This document shows positions 25,365 to 33,006 of a DNA stretch of 33,813 nucleotides, in pieces. The stretch is from contig CAISJH010000637.1 in assembly GCA_903885585.1 (NCBI GenBank), positions 1-33,813 of the forward strand, given 5' to 3'. The notes beneath the pieces are model-generated. The model saw nothing but the letters and a program-made list of their open reading frames with translations. It ran no database searches and was not told the DNA's origin. The translations under genes were made by a program, and so were the position numbers. The DNA is from an uncultured beta proteobacterium. GTDB lineage: Bacteria; Pseudomonadota; Gammaproteobacteria; Burkholderiales; Burkholderiaceae_C. How positions within the stretch are numbered: the first letter of the stretch is position 1; each line of letters begins with the position of its first letter.

Positions 25365-26660
25365 ATGAAGCGCACCACCTACCCGGACTACCCAGACCAC
25401 TGCGGATGGAACGCAATGCTGCCGCGCAGGCAGCCGCGCCCGACCGCGAAGGGTGCTCTTCAGGTGAAGTACGCGGTTGTCGGTGCTGGATTTACGGGAC
25501 TCGCGGCGGCAAGGCAACTGGCTGAGATCGACCCGCGCGCCGACATCATCGTCATTGAGGCGACCACGGTGGGAGAAGGTTCCTCAGGACGCAACTCCGG
25601 CTTCTTATCCCCAGCCGACATTGCAGGCAGCATCGATGCGAACGCGGTGCAAAAGAACGTTGCACGCAACCGGTATGTGGGCGAGGCTTTTGACGACTTG
25701 GTGCGCCTGGCCAAAGAGCACCGCATCGACTGCGATCTCATCGCGTGCGGCCGGATCAAGGCTGCGGCCACCACGGGCGGGGAAGCGTCGGTGCGTGACC
25801 TGCAAAAAGTCTGCGATGCGCTGGCGGTGCCCTACCAATTGCTGAACCGGGAGCAGCTTTGCACATGGACAGGCGCTGATTACTACAAGCTGGGCATCTT
25901 CACTGAGGTAGGCCACTTGGTGCAGCCTGCCGCCCTGATCCGAGGCCTCGCAGATGCGCTGCCTTCGGGGGTGATGCTTCACGAGAACTCCCCTGTGATC
26001 TCCCTGCGAAAGCAGGGATCCAAGTGGCTGCTCGAGACGCCAGAGGCACAGATCACGACCGACACCGTGATCATGGCTGCCAATTCCTGGGTCAAGTCGT
26101 TCGGCTACCTGCGCGACCGGCTGGTGACGATCTACACCTATGCAGCCATCACCGAAGTGATAGCGCCATCGGACCAAGGCCAACTGGGTAGCTTGCCATC
26201 CTGGGGTGTGCTGCCTGCGCATAGGCTTGGCACAACACTTCGTCGGGTGGGTTCGGATCGTCTTTTGGTGCGCTCCCTGTACGCCTACGAGCGCGGCGTT
26301 TCACCCGAATACGCGCAGGTTGCCCTGCTGGACCGCTTTCACCGCCGCTATCCGGGCCTTGCCCACGTGGGGTTTGAGCATGTCTGGGGTGGCACGACGG
26401 CCTTGACCATGAACGGTGCGCCGTACTGGGGCCGCATCGATGAGGGTCTGTACGCGTCCGCCGGCTGCAACGGGTCTGGCATCGTCAAGGGTACGGCGCT
26501 TGGCAAGCGGCTTGCTGACTTCGCATGTGGGCGGGCTGTGGATCAAGACCTGCTCTCGGCCTACGGCACAGCGAATCGGATTGCGCCGGAACCACTGCGT
26601 ACTGTGGGCTTCCACGTCATCTCGGCGTGGGAAGGGCGCAAGGCCGGTCTGGAGTCCTGA
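25365..26660 (+). CDS. FAD-dependent oxidoreductase, DadA/PuuB-like
   Basis: Predicted 431-aa flavoenzyme of the glycine/D-amino-acid oxidase family. ATG 25365 gives the N-terminal extension MKRTTYPDYPDHCGWNAMLP, which precedes the FAD motif KYAVVGAGFTGLAAARQLAE and GEGSSGRNSGF, as in gamma-glutamylputrescine-oxidase-type proteins. The C-terminus has AGCNGSGIVKGTALGKRLAD. An earlier in-frame ATG (25251) would add 38 residues without family support. No strong ribosome site is visible. It is followed by an ABC importer for peptides or opines, so it probably oxidises the imported amine or a product of it. The order relative to the HcnABC-like enzyme (on the other side of iclR) suggests two oxidation steps or two related substrates. 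Confidence 0.88.
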   Translation: MKRTTYPDYPDHCGWNAMLPRRQPRPTAKGALQVKYAVVGAGFTGLAAARQLAEIDPRADIIVIEATTVGEGSSGRNSGFLSPADIAGSIDANAVQKNVARNRYVGEAFDDLVRLAKEHRIDCDLIACGRIKAAATTGGEASVRDLQKVCDALAVPYQLLNREQLCTWTGADYYKLGIFTEVGHLVQPAALIRGLADALPSGVMLHENSPVISLRKQGSKWLLETPEAQITTDTVIMAANSWVKSFGYLRDRLVTIYTYAAITEVIAPSDQGQLGSLPSWGVLPAHRLGTTLRRVGSDRLLVRSLYAYERGVSPEYAQVALLDRFHRRYPGLAHVGFEHVWGGTTALTMNGAPYWGRIDEGLYASAGCNGSGIVKGTALGKRLADFACGRAVDQDLLSAYGTANRIAPEPLRTVGFHVISAWEGRKAGLES

Positions 26661-26792
26661 TCCATGGTGATACGGGCTTGCCCCGGCAGAGGTGGTTTGT
26701 TGGTTAGATGAAGAGACGCTGAGTTGTTGGTCTGCGCGGGTGCAGACAGCCTTTGAGACAACGTTCGTTCACACGACGGAAAGGAACTGAAC

Positions 26793-28337
26793 ATGAAGAA
26801 GTTACTGGTTGCGAGCCTCCTGGCTGCGGTAGCCGCCATGCCCGCCATGGCCCAAAAGACGTCGCTCAACGTGGGCCTGGCCTCCGCCGACGTGGGCGTG
26901 CTGGACCCGCACATGAACTCGGCGACGCCCGGCAAGGCCTTTCTGCAGCAGATTTTCAACGGCCTCGTGCGACTGAAGCCGGGCGAGATCAGCCCGGAAT
27001 TCATCGAACCCGATCTGGCCGAAAGCTGGACTTCATCGCCCGACGGCAAGGTCTGGACCTTCAAGCTACGCCGTGGCGTGCAGTGCCACCATGGCTTCGG
27101 TGAATTCACCTCGGCGGACGCGGTCTTTTCGCTCAAGCGCGCGGCCACCCGCGAAACGTCAACTTTTGCTTCGGACTACACCCAGTTCGACAACGTCGAG
27201 GCCCCTGACAAGTACACGGTCAGGATCACGCTGAAGACGGCGCTGCCCTCGCTGCTGGGTATGATCATGAATTACCACGGCGGCAACATGGTATGCAAGG
27301 CCGCCGTTGACCAGATGGGCAACGACGGGTTTCGCCGTCGGCCCATCGGCACGGGCCCCTTCGCATTCGCCGAGTACCTTCCCCAGCAGTACGGCAAGCT
27401 GGTGGCACACGACGCCTACTTTCGCGGCAAGCCGAACTTCCGCGAGGTCACGTTCCGCATGATTCCATCAGATGCTGCGCGCGACCTGGCCTTCCAGGCC
27501 GGTGAGCTCGACATGCTCTACACCCGGCAGGACCAAACAGCCTTCCGTCGGGTTGCTGAAACACCAGGTGTAAAGGCGCTGGCCATCAACCCGGCTGAGA
27601 TGTCGGTGATCCACCTGAACATGACGATGCCACCGCTGGACAACCTCAAGGTGCGGCAGGCCATCGCTCACGCGCTCGACCGTGACGGGATCCATCAATT
27701 CCGTGGACGCGATGTGTCGCGCCCTGCCATGTCGGTCGTACCTCTGGGCTATGCCGGCACCTTGACAAATGCGCCGCTGCTGCCGCACAACCTGCAGCTC
27801 GCGAAGCAACTGCTGACTGAAGCGGGTTATCCCAACGGCATCACACTGAAGACCATTCACACCACTTTGCCCGGCATGTTGACCTTCATGGAGGCGGTGC
27901 AGGCGCAACTGCGTCGTGCCGGCATCAACCTGGAGATAACGCCTGTAGAGCACGCCACCTTCCACCAGCAGATCCGTCAGAACCTGAGCCAGGTAGTGCA
28001 CTTCCAGGCTGCGCGCTTCCCGGTGGCGGACATCTATCTGTCGCAGTTCTTTCACTCGCGCTCTATTGTCGGCACGCCCACGGGCGTGACCAACTTCTCG
28101 CACTGCAAAGTGGCCGATGCGGAGATTGATGCCGCACGCTCAGAGCCGGACAAGGCCAAACAGCTTGCTCTTTGGCATGAGGCCCAGCGCAAGATCATCC
28201 GCGAGGTTTGCGCGATACCGATGAACGAGCGTCTGCAGATGTGGGCACAGAAGGACACACTGGATTTGGGCTACCCGGTCAAGGGTGCCCTGAACCTGGG
28301 TCCCCAGGTTCTGGAAACCAGCAAGTTCATCCGCTAA
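26793..28337 (+). CDS. Peptide/opine-type ABC transporter substrate-binding protein (family 5)
   Basis: Predicted 514-aa periplasmic binding protein. Signal peptide MKKLLVASLLAAVAAMPAMAQ with a strong AAAGGAA ribosome site. The mature chain has the family 5 (DppA/OppA) features: LDPHMNSATPGKAFLQQIFN, LAESWTSSPDGKVWTFKLRR, GTGPFAFAEYLP, LKVRQAIAHALDRDGI and LLTEAGYPNGITLKT. It is the first gene of an importer operon with two permeases and a fused ATPase. The ligand is likely a peptide, opine or other nitrogenous compound related to the oxidoreductases upstream, but this is inference from context. Confidence 0.95.
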   Translation: MKKLLVASLLAAVAAMPAMAQKTSLNVGLASADVGVLDPHMNSATPGKAFLQQIFNGLVRLKPGEISPEFIEPDLAESWTSSPDGKVWTFKLRRGVQCHHGFGEFTSADAVFSLKRAATRETSTFASDYTQFDNVEAPDKYTVRITLKTALPSLLGMIMNYHGGNMVCKAAVDQMGNDGFRRRPIGTGPFAFAEYLPQQYGKLVAHDAYFRGKPNFREVTFRMIPSDAARDLAFQAGELDMLYTRQDQTAFRRVAETPGVKALAINPAEMSVIHLNMTMPPLDNLKVRQAIAHALDRDGIHQFRGRDVSRPAMSVVPLGYAGTLTNAPLLPHNLQLAKQLLTEAGYPNGITLKTIHTTLPGMLTFMEAVQAQLRRAGINLEITPVEHATFHQQIRQNLSQVVHFQAARFPVADIYLSQFFHSRSIVGTPTGVTNFSHCKVADAEIDAARSEPDKAKQLALWHEAQRKIIREVCAIPMNERLQMWAQKDTLDLGYPVKGALNLGPQVLETSKFIR

Positions 28338-28355
28338 GCCTGGAGACCGCCGGTC

Positions 28356-29294
28356 GTGACGGCCTATCTCATCCGGCGGCTCGGTTTTGCGCTGATCACG
28401 CTGTTCGCGGTGCTGACGATCATCTTCGTGATCGTCCGCATCTTGCCTGGGGATCCGGTTCTGGTGATCCTGGGGGATCAGGCTGACGCGGCGACGATCG
28501 CGGCCATGCGCGAGCGCCTGGGTCTGAACCGGACCATCCTCTCGCAGTACGGCACCTTCCTGACGGGGGCGCTCAGCGGTGACTGGGGCGTTTCCCTGGT
28601 GACTGGGCGCCCGGTGATTCAGGAGGTGCTGAATGTATTGGGCTGGACGGTCGAACTGACGCTGGCGTCGTTGGTCATCGGTGCAGCTCTGGGTGTGCCG
28701 CTCGGTGTGTGGGCGGCGAACCATCGCAACAGCTGGATCGATTACGCCACGCGCATGGCCTCGCTGCTGGGGCTGTCGTTCCCTGCCTTCGTGTCCGGCA
28801 TCATCCTGCTGATCGTCTTCGCGATTCAGTTGAAGTGGTTTCCGGTAATCTCGGCCCGTTCTGGATCGCTGGTCGCCTGGTTCCAGTCGCTGGCGCTGCC
28901 GGCCCTCACCCTGGGCCTCATCATGGCGGCCTACATCACGCGCGTGACGCGCTCGGCCATGCTGGAAGTGCTGTCCGAGGACTACGTGCGCACCGCGCGG
29001 GCCAAAGGGGCGCCAGCGCGCATCGTGGTCTGGCGGCATGCGCTGCGCAACGCGCTGCTGCCCATCATCACCGTCGTCGGGCTGTATCTGGGCGTCCTCA
29101 TCGGCAACTCTGTCCTGACCGAGATCGTCTTCAACCGCCCGGGCCTTGGCAAGTTGATCGTGGGTGCGCTCAACCAGCGCGACTACACGATGCTGCAAGG
29201 CATGATGGTGATCTACACGCTGCTGGTGGTGCTGATCAACCTGGCGACCGACCTGATCTACGGCGTGGCCGATCCACGGGTGAAGCTGAAATGA
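28356..29294 (+). CDS. Dipeptide-type ABC transporter permease (DppB-like)
   Basis: Predicted 312-aa inner-membrane subunit with about six helices. It uses a GTG start at 28356 preceded by TGGAG. The N-terminus TAYLIRRLGFALITLFAVLT, then DPVLVILGDQA and the permease loop EDYVRTARAKGAPARIVV are DppB-class hallmarks. The C-terminal VFNRPGLGKLIVGALNQRDY is also typical. The stop overlaps the next start as ATGA. It forms the pore with the following permease. Confidence 0.95.
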   Translation: MTAYLIRRLGFALITLFAVLTIIFVIVRILPGDPVLVILGDQADAATIAAMRERLGLNRTILSQYGTFLTGALSGDWGVSLVTGRPVIQEVLNVLGWTVELTLASLVIGAALGVPLGVWAANHRNSWIDYATRMASLLGLSFPAFVSGIILLIVFAIQLKWFPVISARSGSLVAWFQSLALPALTLGLIMAAYITRVTRSAMLEVLSEDYVRTARAKGAPARIVVWRHALRNALLPIITVVGLYLGVLIGNSVLTEIVFNRPGLGKLIVGALNQRDYTMLQGMMVIYTLLVVLINLATDLIYGVADPRVKLK

Positions 29295-30172
29295 ACGCGG
29301 CCAGCATGCCTTCCACCCCGCCTCGCCGCAGTGCTCTGCGGGCGATCGTGCGCGCCTTCAACACCAACAAGACGTCCTGGGTAGGGCTCGGGCTGTTTAT
29401 GTTCGTCGCCTTGATGGCCATGCTCGCGCCCTGGATTTCTCCGCACGACCCGATCGAGCAGGACATCCTGTCCAAGCTCCAGGGGCCATCCAGCACCTAC
29501 TGGTTTGGCACCGACTACTTCGGCCGCGACATCCTCTCACGCATCCTGCATGGGGCGCAGTATTCGTTGTTCATTGGGTTGACCGCCACCATCTTCGCGA
29601 TGGTCGTTGGCTCGTTCATCGGCATCCTGGCGGGGTACTTCGGGGGGCGCTTCGATCTGCTGGTCATGCAGACCATGGACATCCTGCTGGCCTTCCCGTC
29701 GCTGATCCTCGGCCTCATCATCGTAGCAATGCTCGGGCCGTCGCTTGGCAACATCATCATCGCGATTGCGCTGACGACCATCCCGTCCTTTGCCCGTGTT
29801 GCTCGAGCACCTACCATTTCGGTGAAGGAGCGCGAGTTCGTCGAGGCGGGTCGGGCTCTGGGCTACTCGGATGCACGCTTGATGTTCGGCCATATCCTGC
29901 CGAATATCCTGCCGGAGATCCTGGTCATGTTCTCGCTGTGGACGGCCAGCGCCATCCGCATCGAGGCCTCGCTGGCCTTCATCGGGCTGGGCCTGAAGCC
30001 GCCCACGCCAACCTGGGGCGGCATGATCCGCGAGGGGTTCGAGAACATCCTCGACAGCTACTGGCTGGTGCTGATGCCCGGCCTTGCGATCCTCATCGTC
30101 GTCTTCGCCCTGAATCTGCTGGGCGACGGGTTGCGCGACGCGATCGATCCCAAGCTCAAGGACGAGCAGTGA
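29291..30172 (+). CDS. Dipeptide-type ABC transporter permease (DppC-like)
   Basis: Predicted 293-aa inner-membrane subunit, second half of the pore. ATG 29291 overlaps the preceding stop (ATGA). The sequence shows the DppC pattern LAPWISPHDPIEQDI, GTDYFGRDILSRILHGAQYS, the coupling loop REFVEAGRALGYSDARLMFG and the final GDGLRDAIDPKLKDE. The frame is also open far upstream, but that part overlaps the previous gene and is not coding. Its stop overlaps the GTG start of the ATPase gene. Confidence 0.95.
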   Translation: MNAASMPSTPPRRSALRAIVRAFNTNKTSWVGLGLFMFVALMAMLAPWISPHDPIEQDILSKLQGPSSTYWFGTDYFGRDILSRILHGAQYSLFIGLTATIFAMVVGSFIGILAGYFGGRFDLLVMQTMDILLAFPSLILGLIIVAMLGPSLGNIIIAIALTTIPSFARVARAPTISVKEREFVEAGRALGYSDARLMFGHILPNILPEILVMFSLWTASAIRIEASLAFIGLGLKPPTPTWGGMIREGFENILDSYWLVLMPGLAILIVVFALNLLGDGLRDAIDPKLKDEQ

Positions 30173-31980
30173 GCACCCCCATTCTGTCGGTCCGCCACCT
30201 GACGACGTCCTTCAGGGCAGAAGGGGTCTGGCGGCCTGTGGTCAAAGACCTGTCGTTCGACATCGGCGCGAAGGAAACCGTCGCCGTGGTGGGTGAATCC
30301 GGTTCAGGCAAAAGTGTGACCGCGCTCTCAATCATGAGCCTAGTACCCACCGTCAATGGTCGAGTCGAAGGCTCGGTCCAACTGGTGGGGCGCGAGCTGG
30401 TCAACATGCCCGAGTCCGAGATGCGGCGAGTGCGCGGCAATGAGATCTCGATGATCTTCCAGGAGCCGATGACCAGCCTGAACCCCGTACTCACCATCGG
30501 CTTTCAAATTGCCGAGACGCTGCGATTCCACCGTGGGCTGGACCAGAAGGCGGCCGAGGCAGAGGCTTTGCGCATCCTGGACACCGTGCGCATCCCGGCG
30601 GCGGCCTCGCGCTTCCACGAATACCCGCACCGGTTCTCAGGCGGCATGCGCCAGCGCGTCATGATCGCCATGGCGCTGGCCTGCCGGCCCAAGCTGCTCA
30701 TCTGCGACGAGCCCACCACCGCGCTGGACGTGACCATCCAGGCACAGATCCTCGAGCTCATAAAGACCTTGCAGGAAGAGCTCGGCATGGCGGTCATGTT
30801 CATCACCCACGACATGGGAGTGGTGGCTGAAGTCGCTGATCGCATGGTGGTGATGGTCCATGGCGAGGCCGTGGAGCAAGGTGAGGCAGGGCAGGTGTTT
30901 GCCAGGCCGCAGCACCCCTACGCACGGGCCCTGCTTGCGGCCGTGCCCAAGTTGGGCTCACTGGCGGGCAGCGTGCGGCCCTTGCGCTTTCCGACCGTCG
31001 ACACGCAGACGGGCGAGAGCGACGCTCCTGCGGAAACGCCGGACACCGTGCAGGCCTCAGAACGGCCGCTGCTGGAGGTCTCAGGCCTGGTGACGCGCTT
31101 CGATTTGAGAGGCGGGGTGCTGGGGCGCGTGACGGGGCGTGTGCATGCCGTCGAGAACGTGTCCTTCTCCCTCCATGCCGGTGAGACGCTGTCGCTGGTG
31201 GGTGAGAGCGGCTGCGGTAAGTCCACCACAGGGCGCTCCATCCTCAGGCTGCTGCAGCCCACGTCTGGGACGGTAGTCTTCGAAGGCCGTGATGTCGCCA
31301 GCCTGCCCAAGCAGGAGCTGCGGGCCATGCGCCGGCGTATGCAGATGATCTTTCAGGATCCATTCGCCAGCCTCAACCCGCGCAAGAGCGTGGGTGATGC
31401 CATCGCGGAGCCCATCCTCGTGCACGGTCTCGCCGGCAAGGAAGAGGCTCGCGAACGCGCAGCACAACTCCTGCGCAAGGTGGGCCTGCACCCGGACATG
31501 GCCGACCGCTTACCTCACGAATTCTCAGGCGGGCAACGCCAGCGCCTGTGCATTGCGCGTGCACTGGCGCTGGAGCCGCGGCTGATCGTGGCGGACGAGG
31601 CCGTCTCCGCGCTGGACGTGTCCATCAAGGCCCAGGTCATCAACTTGATGCTCGACCTGCAGGCCGAGCTAGGACTGGCCTATCTCTTCATCTCGCACGA
31701 CATGGCAGTGGTGGAACGAGTGAGCCATCGCGTGGCGGTGATGCACCTTGGAGAGATAGTCGAGATCGGCCCACGCGCGGCGATTTTTGGCGACCCGCAG
31801 CACCCGTACACCCGCAAGCTCCTGTCGGCGGTGCCCGTACCAGACCCAAAGCGCCGGCGCGCGCGCCGCGGCCTGGACAACGACGAGATCCCGAGCCCGA
31901 TACGCAAGCCCGACTACCTCCCCCCCGCGCGGCTGTACCGCGAGGCATCGCCCGGCCACTTGGTGAGGGTAGAGGTTTAA
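30169..31980 (+). CDS. Fused double ATP-binding protein of peptide/opine importer (DppDF fusion)
   Basis: Predicted 603-aa protein carrying both ATPases in one chain. The first has Walker A GESGSGKS (42-49), signature [15 protein letters not shown] and [14 protein letters not shown]. The second has GESGCGKST (345-353), signature [15 protein letters not shown] and DEAVSALD, where most relatives have DEPVSALD (Pro to Ala). Both H-loops are present ([18 protein letters not shown]). The C-terminal oligopeptide-ATPase extension ([16 protein letters not shown]) is seen after the second domain. The GTG start at 30169 overlaps the permease stop. Fused ATPases of this kind (GsiA-like) are common, so this is normal for the family. 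Confidence 0.93.
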   Translation: MSTPILSVRHLTTSFRAEGVWRPVVKDLSFDIGAKETVAVVGESGSGKSVTALSIMSLVPTVNGRVEGSVQLVGRELVNMPESEMRRVRGNEISMIFQEPMTSLNPVLTIGFQIAETLRFHRGLDQKAAEAEALRILDTVRIPAAASRFHEYPHRFSGGMRQRVMIAMALACRPKLLICDEPTTALDVTIQAQILELIKTLQEELGMAVMFITHDMGVVAEVADRMVVMVHGEAVEQGEAGQVFARPQHPYARALLAAVPKLGSLAGSVRPLRFPTVDTQTGESDAPAETPDTVQASERPLLEVSGLVTRFDLRGGVLGRVTGRVHAVENVSFSLHAGETLSLVGESGCGKSTTGRSILRLLQPTSGTVVFEGRDVASLPKQELRAMRRRMQMIFQDPFASLNPRKSVGDAIAEPILVHGLAGKEEARERAAQLLRKVGLHPDMADRLPHEFSGGQRQRLCIARALALEPRLIVADEAVSALDVSIKAQVINLMLDLQAELGLAYLFISHDMAVVERVSHRVAVMHLGEIVEIGPRAAIFGDPQHPYTRKLLSAVPVPDPKRRRARRGLDNDEIPSPIRKPDYLPPARLYREASPGHLVRVEV

Positions 31981-32170
31981 TCTTCCCCTGATCTGCTACA
32001 TATGTCCCGGCGCAGTGAACTCCCAGTGCACTCCCCTGCACTTTTATGTCGGACGCTTTCTCGTTCACCGTGCCAATGCGATTCGTGACCTCACGTGTGG
32101 TTTTGAGGTCATTCGGATGTCACTTGACACCCGCATCGCTCAGATCGACCTGCGCGCCATTCGCACGAGC

Positions 32171-32185
32171 GTCCGCAGTGCGGAC
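32171..32185. promoter_or_regulatory. 15-bp palindrome GTCCGCA-G-TGCGGAC
   Basis: Perfect 7-bp arms around one base. The loop is too short for an RNA hairpin, so a protein-binding dyad is more likely than a terminator. There is no gene close by to tie it to. Confidence 0.25.
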
Positions 32186-32456
32186 ACTCCGCTACCTGAA
32201 CAACTCCGAGGTCTAACTTCCTCACGACGGACGCATTAGGCAGCACGCAACGGGAGCTTCCGATTCGGGTACCGTTCTGAAGAGGTGAAGAAGTCGCGTC
32301 AACCCTACGCAAGACAGCGCGAGTAGCCGGGATAGCAACAGTGGCGGATAGAGGAGAGTCTCCACCCGTTCGATACAAGTTCGCCAATAAGATAGCTTGA
32401 TAGGCGCCAGCAAGAACAAGTTACGGGCACTAGAAGTGACCCTCAGTCAGCTGTAC

Positions 32457-32480
32457 TGTTGGGGCAAATGTTGGGGCAAA
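32457..32480 (+). repeat. 12-bp tandem repeat, TGTTGGGGCAAA x2
   Basis: Two exact adjacent copies. In one frame they read VGANVGAKPPTRPANQNGLA then Pro and stop (32458-32523), with a stop upstream at 32437. VGANVGA-like tails are something I associate with some phage integrase C-termini, so this may be the tail of a lost integrase beside the tRNA attachment site; this is a weak inference. Confidence 0.5.
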
Positions 32481-32505
32481 ACCGCCTACTAGGCCCGCAA
32501 ATCAA

Positions 32506-32545
32506 AACGGGCTAGCTCCTTGAGAGAGCTAACCCGTTGATTTTA
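32506..32545 (-). terminator. Hairpin terminator, likely of the former tRNA-Arg gene
   Basis: Stem of 13 pairs with one mismatch (AACGGGCTAGCTC / GAGCTAACCCGTT) and a 7-base loop at 32506-32538. On the minus strand it follows the tRNA CCA end and is followed by a T-rich stretch (GTTTTGATTT). It can also serve rightward transcripts (GATTTT follows). Confidence 0.6.
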
Positions 32546-32546
32546 C

Positions 32547-32591
32547 TGGCGCGGCTGGCAGGATTCGAACCCACGACCCCTTGGTTCGTAG
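32547..32591 (-). tRNA. 3' fragment of tRNA-Arg(ACG), likely attachment site
   Basis: On the minus strand the 45 bases from CTACGAA to CCA match the 3' half of tRNA-Arg(ACG): anticodon loop CTACGAA with ACG, stem strand CCAAG, variable GGGTC, T-arm GTGGG-TTCGAAT-CCTGC with full pairing, and acceptor strand CAGCCGC plus GCCA. Upstream (32592 onward) no D-arm or anticodon-stem partner (CTTGG) exists, so the gene is truncated exactly at the anticodon loop. This is the usual scar left by a tyrosine-integrase element inserting in a tRNA gene. The CCA side faces the dpp genes; the element would lie to the right, with the whole tRNA gene beyond the window. Confidence 0.8.
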
Positions 32592-32620
32592 CACTGCACC
32601 ACGCTGCTTCACCTGCAAAC

Positions 32621-32638
32621 ATTTCCTGATCAGGAAAT
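32621..32638. promoter_or_regulatory. hip operator-like palindrome 1
   Basis: ATTTCCTGATCAGGAAAT is a perfect 18-bp palindrome. HipB proteins bind inverted TATCC-type half-sites upstream of their own operon; this has the same TTTCC..GGAAA style. First of three sites whose starts are exactly 49 bp apart. Confidence 0.65.
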
Positions 32639-32669
32639 AAACATTTATCCAAGACCTTCTCGAACTAAA

Positions 32670-32687
32670 ATTTCCCGATCAGTAAAT
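32670..32687. promoter_or_regulatory. hip operator-like palindrome 2
   Basis: ATTTCCCGATCAGTAAAT, close to site 1 with three changes. It starts 49 bp after site 1. It is flanked by a TTTGCAGG that pairs with CCTGCAAA at 32612-32619. Confidence 0.6.
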
Positions 32688-32718
32688 TTGCAGGCTAGGA
32701 GGTGAGTATCAGGCCATA

Positions 32719-32736
32719 ATTTCCCGCACAGGAATT
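32719..32736. promoter_or_regulatory. hip operator-like palindrome 3
   Basis: ATTTCCCGCACAGGAATT, 49 bp after site 2. It overlaps the AGGA ribosome-site-like sequence at 32730-32733, so protein bound here could block the promoter or mRNA start of the hipB gene. Confidence 0.6.
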
Positions 32737-32737
32737 C

Positions 32738-32755
32738 ATGATCTCGATTCTATGA
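32738..32755 (+). CDS. Possible 5-codon leader ORF before hipB
   Basis: ATG ATC TCG ATT CTA TGA (MISIL) has the well-spaced AGGA at 32730-32733, while hipB's ATG (32752) is too far from it for direct use. The leader's TGA overlaps hipB's ATG, so hipB may be translated by coupling. This could be chance. Confidence 0.3.
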   Translation: MISIL

Positions 32756-33006
32756 CCGCCATCACTTCCGCCCACGCCCTTGGCACCGCTCTGCGTGCAG
32801 CCCGAAAGCGCCTGGGCTTGACCCAGCCAGACCTTGCGCTGGCTGCGGGTGTAGGCGTGCGCTTCATTGTCGATTTGGAAGGCGGCAAGCCTACGGTGCG
32901 GATGGAGCAGGTCCTGCGGGTGATTGATGCACTTGGCGGCTCGTTGGTACTGACCGGCTTGGATGCCGTGCCTGACCGGGCCACCGAGGATCGCGATGGC
33001 CCATGA
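32752..33006 (+). CDS. hipB: HipB-like antitoxin, XRE-type HTH
   Basis: Predicted 84-aa DNA-binding antitoxin. A Cro/C1-type helix-turn-helix fills most of the protein (LGTALRAARKRLGLTQPDLA, then LAAGVGVRFIVDLEGGKPT and MEQVLRVIDALGGSLVLTGL). The size and layout match HipB, which neutralises the HipA kinase and represses its own operon; three palindromes upstream are the likely operators. Its stop lies 11 bp inside the start of the next gene. Shifts in style (AT-rich leader, TA genes) and the tRNA scar next door suggest it is on a mobile or accessory element. Confidence 0.88.
   Translation: MTAITSAHALGTALRAARKRLGLTQPDLALAAGVGVRFIVDLEGGKPTVRMEQVLRVIDALGGSLVLTGLDAVPDRATEDRDGP

Larger units (their letters stand above)
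31981..32751. other. Gene-poor region ahead of the hip operon
   Basis: About 770 bp with no supportable protein gene. The first half (to about 32450) shows no recognisable family in any frame, only short open stretches; it may be decayed coding DNA. It holds a 15-bp palindrome (32171-32185), a 12-bp tandem repeat (32457-32480), a terminator-like hairpin, a tRNA-Arg fragment and three operator-like palindromes, each listed separately. Confidence 0.6.

Noticed and set aside
28140-29198. 352-codon minus-strand frame across the permease genes
   Set aside because: Antiparallel to strong permease coding and rich in Gln/Arg/His/Asp with no recognisable domain; a shadow frame.
32547-32640. Complete tRNA gene on the minus strand
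   Set aside because: No anticodon-stem 5' strand, D-arm or acceptor 5' strand exists right of 32591; only the 3' half is present.
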